A program made the translations under genes and the position numbers. Source: Allantophomopsis cytisporea (taxonomy: Eukaryota; Ascomycota; Leotiomycetes; Phacidiales; Phacidiaceae). From it: a stretch of DNA of 64,000 nt. The notes beneath the pieces were generated by a model. The model did no database searches. It saw only the letters and a list, made by a program, of their open reading frames with translations, and was not told the DNA's origin. The stretch lies in assembly GCA_024752435.1 (NCBI GenBank), contig CP103027.1, forward strand, positions 1,302,001 to 1,366,000. Reading direction: 5' to 3'. Positions 35,870 through 45,900 of this stretch are shown in pieces (the first letter of the stretch is position 1; each line of letters begins with the position of its first letter).

Positions 35870-36932
35870 TCAGACTTCAAAGACAAGCGCATCCTCGCCC
35901 CGTTTAGACCGCCAATGATTCGTCGATTGTGCAAGTTCAGTACAGCCCCTAATAACCCAACCCCATTTTTTCAGGAAGGCTTCACTGACCTCCCAGCCGG
36001 TGGGATCCCATGGGTCACTCCAGACAATAAGTCCCGATTTTTCGCTTGGTACGTTGCAAAACTCGACAAGATCGTTACAGAGATCCCATTCATCGTAAGA
36101 CTCCCCAGCAAGTAAGAGATTATCCCTCATCGCAGGAAAAGGGAAGAGGTCTGTCCAAGGGTGATGTTCTATTGTTCTTTGTATCGTTGTTGGAAGCAAA
36201 CTCGATGGACAAGAAGAATTGATAAGTTCGGGCTGTGTGTTCCAAGGTGAAATGGCCTCTTCTGTTAGCCACTCCATGGTGAACCCGCAAGTAAACGTGT
36301 TGCTGATCAAAGCTCGAAAGACATTGAATTGGATAAGTGTAAGGAGTTGATCGACTTTTGGTGAGCCTAGAAGGTAATCTTGATGAACCAATTTTTCAAA
36401 TTTGTTGACCAAATCTTGAACACCGTCAACAGTCAGATCGTGAATAGAATTGATTGTTCGTGCTGTGGTTCCAGATGTTGATTCCACGTGATCGACTTGA
36501 CTATCAGCTCTCTTACACAATCGAACCAAGATTTCCGAGGTATTTGAAACATTTCCGATGCTTGAGACCTTTTGTGGCCGTTCAAGACCTGAATCTTTTG
36601 AAGAGGTTGATGAACAATTTGCAGCCGTAGAATCTACCACGGCTGGTTTCGCCCGACGTCTCCTCCCTAAATTAGACAAGAGCGTGTCAGCGTGGAATTT
36701 CGGAGTCAGAAGAGACGTATAGAAGATGCAGGGTAAGTGATTCGCAGGAGCATTTACGGTAGATTCTCTGGTTCAAGCGGTTTTGCAATCTCCTACGTTC
36801 TGCAGAATCGGTGATACCAGTCCAATCATCCTCAGGGACACGAATTGCTTTCTGTTGCGGCATTTGGCCTAGTACTACACTCGGCAGAGGGTTGGCATCA
36901 TCATTTACGGCGCCCTGAATAGTCTGATCCAT
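35870..36932 (-). CDS. bZIP/DUF3425 transcription regulator
   Basis: 323 residues in two exons: 36932-36758 and 36666-35870. The 91-nt intron (GTAAAT donor, AATTTAG acceptor) is in phase 1 and joins the basic region as ERRRLQNRLNQRIYR then RRRRAK. This fits the bZIP N-x7-R pattern, but no clear leucine zipper follows. The C-terminal 180 residues are the DUF3425-type helical domain (NVFRALISNTFTCGFTMEWL, LPTTIQRTIEHHPWTDLFPF and the closing WGWVIRGCTELAQSTNHWR). Proteins of this class are common in filamentous ascomycetes, often near secondary-metabolite genes. The MDQTIQG start was chosen; the frame upstream of it lacks another ATG close by. Confidence 0.85.
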
Positions 36933-37840
36933 GATTGCGTGAGCAATGTTATACTTGCATACGTGCAGATATCGAGCAACCACCAGATGTACGGCGATAT
37001 GTTTACGTGACTTAAGCAGCTGTTGAATATCAATGAGGGGAGAGGCCCAAGCGCGCGGCTTGAAGTCTTTAGTCAGCAATTGCGTCTTGGCGTATGTAGC
37101 CTGCTTACTCTATGTCATCGCGTTAAAAGGAATAGTGGCGGCAGAAATAAGAAGTACGGAGCTAGTGTCGCGACTCGCATGATGCACCATAACGAACGTG
37201 TGACGGAGGAAGAGACGCCTGTTGATTCAGCATTCGAGTATCCTAACTCAATTTAGTACTTTGGTATATGGGCAGCGTAGGTAGAATGGGGAAGGAATTG
37301 GAGATTGTAGATTCCTTAGTTGAATGAGCCGGTAAGAAGGTGATTTAGGGACTGGAATTAGAGTCCCTTCCGCAGGTATAGCGCAGCACTTTTAATACTC
37401 GATTCCATCGAGAGGTTCAATAGTACGGATATAGAATGACATTTTGAGGCTATTTACAATGCTTTGAAAGTATAATTCACTTAGTTTACAGCTACGGGAG
37501 TGAGGAGAGAGTATCCGAAGCTGTTCGGAGTATTTACGTATAATATCATTTGTGGAGCCAGCGAATACGTATTAAACTGTTCTAGAAAGTGAGTGGCTCC
37601 ACTTTTCAAGGCTTGACGTTTAATATCTATGATCTCCTGTGTTCTTAGGTGGGATGTGTAGACTGCTGCATGTGCGTGCCGATCTTAGGTATACAATATA
37701 TATATGTGTGTGTGTGTGTGGCTCTCCCTCTGAGCTTCGAACGACTACACAATTCTTCATTCGGTGTCTCTTAAGCATCTCGAATATCACATAGAAGTTA
37801 ATCATCATACATCAAACACTCAAAACGATAGTCAAAAACT
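36933..37840. other. Divergent promoter region
   Basis: Lies between the start of the bZIP/DUF3425 gene and that of the aldo-keto reductase. It contains a (TG)n tract and no supported gene. Confidence 0.55.
37705..37720. repeat. (TG)n microsatellite
   Basis: Eight TG units in the upstream region of the aldo-keto reductase gene. Confidence 0.85.
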
Positions 37841-39004
37841 ATGGCCTTCCCATCTCATCCTCCACCAAGATCCCTTCTTGATCGTCACCGCCAGTTAGCA
37901 CCAACCGCCTCAGTCAGGGTCTCTCCAATATGTCTTGGAGCTATGGCCTTTGGGGATGCCTGGAAGGGACGTATGGGTGAATGCAATAAGGAGACTGCAT
38001 TTGAGATTCTTGACTACTTCACTAGCCAAGGTGGCAACTTTATTGACACAGCAAACAATTACCAGGCCGAGGAATCGGAGATTTGGCTGGGTGAATGGAT
38101 GGCTGCTCGCAAGAACCGTGACGAAATTGTCCTGGCCACGAAGTACTCGAGTGCTTTCAAGACTCATGAGAAGGAAAAATTACAGTCCAATTTTGGTGGA
38201 AACGGCGCCAAGTCACTTCGTATCTCGCTCGAGCGATCACTCCAGAAGTTGCAAACAAACTACATCGATCTCTTCTATCTTCATTGGTGGGACTACAGCG
38301 TTACCATCCCTGAGTTGATGCACAGTCTTAATGATCTTGTTGTCGCTGGTAAGGTTCTCTACCTTGGTATTTCCGACACACCAGCTTGGATCGTTGCAAA
38401 GGCCAACCAATATGCCCGTGATCACGGCCTCCGCCAGTTCACTGTCTACCAGGGTCTCTGGAACGCCTCCACCCGCGACTTCGAGCGCGACATATTGCCC
38501 ATGTGCCGCGACGAGGGCATGGGCGTCTTGCCTTGGGGGGCTTTGGGACAAGGACGTTTCCAGTCCGAGGCATCATTTGCCGAGCGTGAGAAGGACAATC
38601 CTGGCCGCAAAGCGAAGCCATATACTGCCCTTGACAAGTCTGTCTCTAAGGTCCTGGAGAATATTGCTACTGCGAAAGGCACTGAGATCACTAGTGTTGC
38701 TCTAGCGTATGTCATGCACAAGGCCCCTTATGTCTTCCCACTTGTTGGCTGCAGAAAGATCGAACATCTCAAAGGAAACATTGCTGCTCTTGGCCTATCC
38801 TTGAGCCCTGACGACATTAGTGAGATTGAAAAAGGATACGAATTCAACCCTGGATTCCCTCACACGTTCCTCAGCGGTACTCTCTTCAACGATGACATCC
38901 AGCCGGATGTTCCACGTGGTCCTCAGGATGTGTGGTTAACCAACCTTATGGGTAACTTTGATTGGGTTGAGGGTCCAAAGCCAATAACTCCAAAGTCTAC
39001 ATGA
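37841..39004 (+). CDS. Aldo-keto reductase, norsolorinic acid reductase-like (AKR9 type)
   Basis: 387 residues, intronless, ATG at 37841. NADPH-dependent TIM-barrel reductase. The catalytic tetrad is visible as Asp69 and Tyr74 in FIDTANNYQ, Lys101 in LATKYSS and His148 in FYLHWWD. The family pattern around SVRVSPICLGAMAFGDAW, VLYLGISDTPAWIV and VFPLVGCRKIEHL matches the aryl-alcohol dehydrogenase and NOR-1/NorA group of fungi, which reduce aldehydes and ketones in aromatic metabolism. This similarity does not show that a mycotoxin pathway is present: no polyketide synthase lies in the window. The C-terminal YEFNPGFPHTFLSG extension is also typical of this group. Confidence 0.92.
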   Translation: MAFPSHPPPRSLLDRHRQLAPTASVRVSPICLGAMAFGDAWKGRMGECNKETAFEILDYFTSQGGNFIDTANNYQAEESEIWLGEWMAARKNRDEIVLATKYSSAFKTHEKEKLQSNFGGNGAKSLRISLERSLQKLQTNYIDLFYLHWWDYSVTIPELMHSLNDLVVAGKVLYLGISDTPAWIVAKANQYARDHGLRQFTVYQGLWNASTRDFERDILPMCRDEGMGVLPWGALGQGRFQSEASFAEREKDNPGRKAKPYTALDKSVSKVLENIATAKGTEITSVALAYVMHKAPYVFPLVGCRKIEHLKGNIAALGLSLSPDDISEIEKGYEFNPGFPHTFLSGTLFNDDIQPDVPRGPQDVWLTNLMGNFDWVEGPKPITPKST

Positions 39005-39683
39005 ATGCTTTGGAAGGCCAGCTCTGTTCACGTTGAGATGACCGAAAGACCGAAAAATGGATGGCTAAATCATGAAATTAAAGATCGATTGAGAACCTGC
39101 AGAGCTGGTCAGTATGTATACGATTAGAGACAGTATAATTGACATGCTTCTTCTACAATTCTTATGATTAGTGGCTATAAATACGTCAGACTAGTTTCTT
39201 GTTTATTAGGAAAGGCGTAAGCTCATATAGGCGTATACATAATTTGTTGGTGGAGAAGGATCACCTCGAGACAATGGCCCAAGTTTTCGCGAATTAGTAA
39301 AAGTTAATGGTTGAGATAAAGCTGGATGATATCTATCACGGCATCTCAGTACCAGTTGCGCAAAGAAATCCTCTTCTGCAACTAGACATGCGTTGTGAGT
39401 ATAACTGAACAATGGATCTCATTCGCACTTATCATACTGGCAAAGAGTTCTCTGTCGTACGACTCCATGTGTAAACTCAATATCAATACTTGATGGAGTT
39501 TGTAATCGAAGCAGTTGTGCAGAAATCTAAACGTTCGTCGTGTTATTTCCAAACGTATGAAAAACAAAATCCTCCACACTACCGTAAAATCTTCCACTCG
39601 AAGCAAAATACTAGAAATCATACAGAACCAAGATATTCCGATGCATATACAAAGAGATCGCATTATGACATTCATGCTTGGTT
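39005..39683. other. Intergenic between convergent genes
   Basis: No supported gene. Confidence 0.55.
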
Positions 39684-40270
39684 CTATTTGCAACGTCTAA
39701 ACAAACGCCTCCAGAAGGAACGGACACGTGACTCAACTCTGATATCCCATAATTGAGGATTGCGCTGTGGCGTCTCCGTGACCTCGTTGGCGCCCAAGAG
39801 GCGAGTATTCCGGTCGTCGACAAAGATATGACCCTGTAAGGCCCCACGTTCAATCACATCTTCGGCCTTGTGGCTATTCACGTCTCCTGTTGATATAAAT
39901 GTGAGCACTTGGATATCAACAGCCCAAGATAGTTATGTACTGTAGTAGAAATTTGCAGTGATATGGTTCTGCATCTGGACCAACTTTCCATCTACATAGG
40001 TCATTTGGTGAGGGTAATGACTAAACGATTAGTTAGATTGCGCGTCTTAGCCTTGAAGATGAACTCACCAAATATAAACAACATCCCTATTTATCATCTG
40101 AGCTGCTTGTATTGCCATATTTTCTGTAAACTGAGCAAGGCCTGGGAGTAGATACCCAGGCCTTGAGCACTTCCAAATCACCGTGACACCTCTTGACGCG
40201 ATTCTTGAAGATTTAAAATACAAATCAAGATGGTTTTCTGGATAGGTGTTTGAAAAAGCGTGTTGAGCCA
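39684..40270 (-). CDS. Unrecognised multi-exon gene, C-terminal three exons
   Basis: Three exons join with matching phases: 40270-40069, 40020-39941 and 39886-39684. The introns are 48 nt (GTGAGT, CTAACTAAT branch, GTTTAG) and 54 nt (GTACAT...CAACAG). The first listed exon begins at a CACAG acceptor, so at least one upstream exon is missing; I could not place it. The encoded 160 residues contain LPGLAQFTENMAIQAAQM, YVDGKLVQMQNHITANFYY and HKAEDVIERGALQGHIF, ending in a basic RSFWRRLFRRCK. No family is recognised. The segment around VIERGALQGHIF loosely recalls fungal amyloid-type motifs, but on one copy this is weak. Confidence 0.45.
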
Positions 40271-41616
40271 CTGTGATGAAAAGAAATTATAAAAATTACA
40301 CGAGAGTGAATCCGAGGTATGAAATATGTATGTTTTATAAAACTGAATTATTATCAGGATCATAGAAAGGGATTGATCGTTGTTCTGCTCCTAATTTGAG
40401 TCGTGATGGTATAAGTTCAGCCACTTATACCTAGTATTAGAATAGGATTGCCACATTCCTATGGTGACTCCATGATCTCTTCAGGCGATGACTGTCAAGT
40501 GAAGCGATGTATGTGATTAACGAGTTTTGCTCAAGTTGTTGATACAGTGCGTAGACTAGGAACTTAATTGAAAGAAAAGGTATGAGATATTTATTGCTGA
40601 GAGTATCGAAGCAAGCTCAAAAGAAAAGGAACCCATCTGACCAGAGCATCATTAATGATGTCACATATTAATATTGGATGTTCGAGTGAGAATTACTAGG
40701 TATATTGTCCAGGTATCAACCATCCTGAAAGCTTGAATATAATATCTCAGTAAGCAAGAACTTTAATATGGAATTTTCCAAGGACCGCTTACTGCTATAT
40801 TAAGAAACTTTGTTGACGTCGGGTACCAGCCATTAGCCGCCACCGCACGACTAGCCTGATCGCCCACTGTGTGAGTTTACGCTAAGTAACCGTGCATCTG
40901 ACATGCAAATATCGAGAGTATTTGAAGAAATTCTTCTAAATCGTTCTAAATTGAAAATTTTACAACGATGAGGATTCAGCAGAGAGTGATAACCAGGCCT
41001 GTAGGTCAGCTAGTCTCGTAGTTCGTTTAAATCAAATCTGAATCATAAGCTTTGATTGCCAATAGCAAAGCAATGTCTACAGTTTCACGTCAATATCAGC
41101 AATGGTTATAAATGTAATATCAATCTAGATTGCTAATGATGCTATGCTGTTTTGACAATCGCTAGTATGGTGACAATTATCATTAGCTGAAAGGACTGAT
41201 TTGTCCCAACTTTCGAATCACTGATGGTCTTCACACTCGCTGTAAACATGTGAAAACAGCGGTGACACAAATGGAAAAGCAATTGCTCATCCGTTGACCT
41301 CCTGTAACTCGAGTCGTATCTCACTCGGCTGCTGACTTACTTCGAAATGCAAACGACTGTTCTCTGAAATGCTTCTTTGTTGGTCTATAATGTTCTCGAT
41401 CAAGTTCATGCTGGGCTCCTCAATGATGTGTGAGTTTCCTGCTAACTCTTTGCCAATCGGTCCAAACCACGGGAAATAGCCGAGCCGAAAAAAGACACCG
41501 TATCAACAACGCGAGTGCGATGTTATTACCTTTCCGAAAAAGTTCATCCAGCACGTTCGTGAAGATATAAAATATTATTTAGGTATGCAAAAAGGAAAAA
41601 AACTGCAAAAGGAGAA
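40271..41616. other. AT-rich intergenic, possible missing 5' exons
   Basis: May contain the start of the gene at 39684-40270. No exon could be supported. Confidence 0.45.
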
Positions 41617-41813
41617 TGCCGAAACCCAGAATTGAACTAGGGATCTTATCATTGCTATATTGGTTGACCAATACAAGTGATACCTTAAGGTATGTTAGGA
41701 CTCGATGTCTTTGAATGTGATTCAGATGTACTTACGCGTTACCTGAAGTTGAGTTAGCAAGGTTGTTGATTCAACTTCTGTAATCGGTGTACTGACCACT
41801 GCGCCATTCCGGC
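41617..41813 (-). tRNA. tRNA-Thr(UGU) gene with three introns, two of spliceosomal type
   Basis: After removing three segments a perfect 72-nt cloverleaf remains. The acceptor stem GCCGGAA/TTTCGGC has one G-T pair and is followed by A73. The D-arm is GCGC-AGTGGTA-ACGC, the anticodon arm TATCA-CTTGTAA-TGATA (anticodon TGT), the variable loop AGATC and the T-arm CCTAG-TTCAATT-CTGGG. Thr identity features G1-C72, C2-G71 and G35-U36 are kept. Exons: 41813-41797, 41742-41736, 41683-41672 and 41652-41617. Intron at 41796-41743 (54 nt): GTCAGT donor, GCTAAC branch, CTTCAG end. Intron at 41735-41684 (52 nt): GTAAGT donor, CCTAAC branch, CTTAAG end. Intron at 41671-41653 (19 nt) sits after position 37, the canonical tRNA intron site. 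A TTTT Pol III terminator follows within 12 nt. The first two introns look like the mRNA introns of this genome. Confidence 0.85.
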
Positions 41814-43066
41814 TGATTTTTGAGCAAGCGCCCGCTTATTGTGTAATCTATATGAATGTCGTCTCAGCTCTCAAACTATTATAGATTGGGATATTAAGAA
41901 ACTCACTTTAAGCGTCTGAGACCTCTACCAATTACCTACACATCATCTATCTACCTCTCATTAGAGAAAAGTTTGATATGCACTAAATGGGCAGATATTT
42001 ATTTCGAATTGTTTCATATCTCGTAGATCTGTCAATATCGTATACGAACTTTGATCCTGCTCGTATAACCTTTCTTCTAGATATGCCGCTCGATGCATCT
42101 AACTTTTACCCAAAGGTACCGCCAGAAATATCAAGCCTCAATAACAATTCGCTGATGATAATGGAATGATTAACTTGGTAAGCTACGTGCGTATCAGTAA
42201 GCAACTTTCAGGAGTGGTCAATTTGCTGCGCCTCTCATTCGAAGTGAGCAGTTCTCAATTATCAAATACGAACTGTACATATTATATCTCATACAACATG
42301 TAGCATATCCCAGAGAGCTTTCCTCATCGATCTATAGAGTTGAAATACATTGCAAGCTGTACACTAAATACCATTTAATGTATGATATGACATCTTTATC
42401 GAACAGATTGCCCACAGTGTTGATCCTTCATTTCATTGTAATGGATATGATCACTCTTGTTAACCATTATTATCAAGCGTTCTTCTTCCTTCTGAGCAAA
42501 AGTCAACTAACTAGTAGTTTATGTCGCGTATTTTAAAACCGGTTTCTACAGATAGAATCGTCTAGCCAGAGTTTTCAGAGAGGCATTTTCTACATAGATC
42601 TAATGCAGTTTGCCAAATGTGTACAATTTACCTCCTTCCTTCACAATGGCATCCAGTAACTGTTTATGGTAGTCTTATTATCCGCGGCAACAGCTGATGC
42701 GCGAACTAGAACGACTTTCCTAGCTGTTGTTATAAATTGTATTATATATGATGAAAACCGTTCCATTTTGGTCAAACTTGAAATCAACAAATATAAGAAA
42801 GATTTATCAAGAGCTCAAAGCTTTATCAAATTTCCATTACCAAGACGGGAAATTCGAGACTCCCAAAAAAAGTGAAAATTCGAAACGGAAGGAGAAAAAA
42901 CTGAAATGAAAGAAGATATGATTGATGATATATAACAAGCGGGATTCACCGGTAAAAGCACAAAAAATCCGTTACAACCAGAAATCGACTCTGTGATGCT
43001 TAGATGAAATGCGCAGTGAGGAAATAAAAAAAAGAAAAGAAAATCAGATGAAAAATGCAAAAAGAA
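41814..43066. other. AT-rich intergenic between two tRNA genes
   Basis: No protein gene supported. Confidence 0.55.
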
Positions 43067-43215
43067 CGTCGCGGACAGGATTTGAACCTATGAGGCTAAA
43101 TACATGTTAGAATTGAAGAACGGACGTTGAAGAGCGATGAAGAACTTACCCGAAACCATAAGATAGCTGAATTGTGTATTCAAGTCTTACCCATTAACCA
43201 CTCTGGCACCGCGAC
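43067..43215 (-). tRNA. tRNA-Ser(UGA) gene with canonical intron plus a spliceosomal-type intron in the variable arm
   Basis: After removing two segments an 81-nt type II tRNA remains. The acceptor stem GTCGCGG/CCGCGAC is perfect and carries the serine discriminator G73. The D-arm is CCA-GAGTGGTTAA-TGG (A-box), the anticodon arm TAAGA-CTTGAAA-TCTTA (anticodon TGA) and the T-arm ATAGG-TTCAAAT-CCTGT (B-box). Exons: 43215-43179, 43164-43150 and 43095-43067. The 14-nt intron at 43178-43165 lies after position 37 and contains ATTCAG, which can pair with the anticodon as canonical tRNA introns do. The 54-nt segment at 43149-43096 has GTAAGT, TTCTAAC and TTTAG. Its removal rebuilds a 13-nt variable arm with a GGT-TTCG-GCC hairpin. 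TTTTT follows 4 nt after the gene as a Pol III terminator. Confidence 0.87.
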
Positions 43216-43591
43216 TAGTTTTTTGTGAAGCGAGTCTTATACTGTTATGCATTATTGCCGAAACTATTTGTACATGGTATTGAAAGTTGCATATTATGTT
43301 GATAGGTACTAAGTGAGCTGGACTTTCTAAAACACGCACCTTAGTAGTGTAACGTTCACTTTTCCACACTTCCATAGATAAACAGTTGAAAAAGAATTTC
43401 TTTCTTTCTTTCTTTCTTTCAGGAAAAACAAAACCTATAAGAAAAGCCTCCGGCATCCAGCAGAGAAAGCCCTGAGTTATGTCGATTGTGTCTCATATAT
43501 CCATATTCCATGCAACCACGTTTGGCTGTTCATCTAATCTCACTGCTTCCGCAGCTTGATCTCTGTGAATCGAACCAGCAGTAAAGTCCAT
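43216..43591. other. Intergenic with TTTC microsatellite
   Basis: No gene seen. Confidence 0.55.
43397..43420. repeat. (TTTC)n microsatellite
   Basis: Six perfect tetranucleotide units. Confidence 0.9.
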
Positions 43592-45252
43592 CTAGAAAAG
43601 CCATTCGTCTGACTGACAGCAAACATGTCTCGCTCTGATCTCTGCGCCGACCTGAGGGTCCGTTCTGATCTGACATCTTCCGGAGAAGGCAAAAGTACCT
43701 GAGATATCTCGCTGTGCTTCCCGTACACAATGATCGTGATGTTCCGGTATCGAACATTGTTCCGGTAGAACGTGGCTATGGAAATGGGTGGCCAGGATAT
43801 TGGGTTGATCTACATAGGGACAAAATTTGCCTTTCTGGTTGCAGTGCAGAATGGCCTGGGTAATCCTTAGTTAGGGAAGTCTTTAGGAAGCAAAATTGCT
43901 ATAAATATACCTCTGCTTCCAGGCATTGGCCTGGATCAACTACATCTTGTCTCGTGATCGGCAATAGGTGCAATGGAGAGTCGTATAAGTTGCCAGATCT
44001 CTCGGAGACTCTCTTGGCCTTCAGATATGCCGAGCCTATATATTGTGGGTTGCTTTGAATGATTGGATTCGACATATCAACGGCAGGAACACCATCATCT
44101 TTCATCATAGATCCTCGAGCTCTGCCTTTTTGTCTTGCATCTTGATGGGACTTTGACATGCTTAAAAGGATCAGAGCCTCTATATGTTGTTTTTGATCCT
44201 CTTTGACTGGCCATTTCCCCTTCCCCCTTGCTTCCGCAAGCAGGCTGGCGATGTGGTTGCTCTTTTCATCATAGTTCGCATTTTCGGGCTCAGATGCCCG
44301 CCTGCTTTCGATAATGTCGGTATGACCAATTCCTGTGAGGATAGCTCGTTGTTTTTCTTCAGCCAGTTAATGGTTCCCCCAATTGCTGCTATACCTGCCA
44401 TTCCCGAGACTGGGGTACAACTCCCCACTCCGAGCATTGAATTCGCAGTCGTGTAATTCCTATAGAAAGTATGAAAATCATCACCGCATAGCGATAGTTG
44501 TGGTGTTGTAAGTCCCATAGACACAGGAGATACAGCCGCGTCTTTTTTGCTTATCGTGCTCTCAAGCAGTCGTAGTCTTTCAGCGAAGAACTTTTTACAA
44601 GTGGCACTGGTCAAGCGTATCTTCGCATCTAAGTCCACAATTCTGCAACTTACAGACTCCGTATCTAACGACTGCGAGATAGCCCAGCCTTTGTATAGTG
44701 ATTTATACTCAATCCGCAAATCTAGAGAAAGTCCGCCAAATGTCAATAACATACCGTCCTCTCCTCTTGCTACTGGGAACCAACACACATCGTCAAGCTT
44801 CACAGTTCAGGTTTCAGAGAGCGCAAATTTATTACTGGGACTTCAGTGATCCGAGTATCAGTTCGAGAATCGACCGTCAACCAAACCCGGTCTCCTCACA
44901 TAAACGCGGTGCTATCACTAGACTTTCCGTAAACAAGGACAACCCCATGAGCATGCTGTGTGAAGAGGTCTTGAGAGACTCCTAAGCGAGGATAGATCTT
45001 AGAGGTATCAGGCTCGATATCGTGCCTCTTGATCCAACGTATGTCCTGGCCAAAAACCTCATTTCCGTTCTCTTGCTTACACAGTCGACGAACAATGATA
45101 TCATCCAGACCTCCAAGAAGGCTATTCACTGGAGAGTACACGATCGGCCGCGTACGATGGTTTTTCCATTTGGATCTCTTGGTCTTGAGGATGTATTTTC
45201 GAGCTGAAAATTCACAGTCGCTGATTATCGGAATGTCAATTTCCGCGACCAT
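43592..45252 (-). CDS. Unrecognised multi-exon fungal protein
   Basis: Coding is strongly suggested across several exons. 45252 to about 44890: MVAEIDIPIISDCEFSARKY, KWKNHRTRPIVYSP, LLGGLDDIIVRRLCKQENG, GQDIRWIKRHDIEPD. About 44797-44395: LDDVCWFPVARGEDGMLLTF, CRIVDLDAKIRLTSATCKKF. 44332 to about 43911: GIGHTDIIESRRASE, IASLLAEARGKGKWPVKEDQ. Last exon, ending at 43592: AILHCNQKGKFCPYVDQP, HVLPEQCSIPEHHDHC. The 62-nt intron 44394-44333 and the last intron (GTATAT, CTAACTAAGG, CCCAG) keep phase. The first junction does not: the GTGAGG donor leaves two bases while the only usable acceptor needs phase 0, so an error or an undetected splice remains. Several His/Cys residues near the C-terminus could bind metal. 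No named family is recognised. Confidence 0.5.
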
Positions 45253-45900
45253 TATGAACAAGTGTGGCTCGACTGAAGTGTTTCAAGAACTTCTGGTAGC
45301 TGGTTTGAAAAGTTTACGTGGATGAAGTAAGGACGTAGAACTGTGGCGCTGAGCAAGATCCGATAACACACATGATAGAACAACCTGAAGTATCAGTGAT
45401 CAATATCGATCTATAAAGCATTTACCACAGTAAATTGGTTTGGAAGGTTGATGGTGGTTTGATAAGACTGTGGCTGCTGTGACTGCGCGAAGTATTGCGA
45501 CGTGCCTCGATATCCACAGTCAACATGCGCAGTCATTTAGGCCTTTGGCCAAAGTATCACCTCATGCAGCATATCACGAAAGGAGTCTGGGATGCGTGAT
45601 TAATATGAACAGGGTGTGATGCAAGACAGACACGAAATCATACGGATATGCAGGAGTGAGAGGAGAATAATTTGACCCATTTCTTGCGTTCAAGCTGGAC
45701 AAGGATATGAGTGGGGAATTGTTGTACAACCCCATCTGTGCCAAAAGATCGGCAGCTTGCTTGACCAGACTGCTGAACGCCATCAAAACTCCTCGATTTC
45801 CTTACCATCGATTCCCAAGACCCTGCCGATGATTCCAAAATCCCATGCATTCCTATCTCAGATAATGCTTTGTTGTACATTTCCTCTACTGTATCCCATT
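45253..45900. other. Intergenic, no gene seen
   Basis: Includes the upstream region of the preceding gene and the 3' flank of the AIM11 gene. Confidence 0.5.

Noticed and set aside
37841..39004. Aflatoxin-type gene cluster, from the NOR-1-like reductase
   Set aside because: This reductase family is widespread and no polyketide synthase or other pathway gene is present in the window.
43540..43757. GGTTCGATTC on the minus strand suggesting a tRNA T-arm
   Set aside because: The stem does not pair; it lies at the 3' end of the orphan gene.
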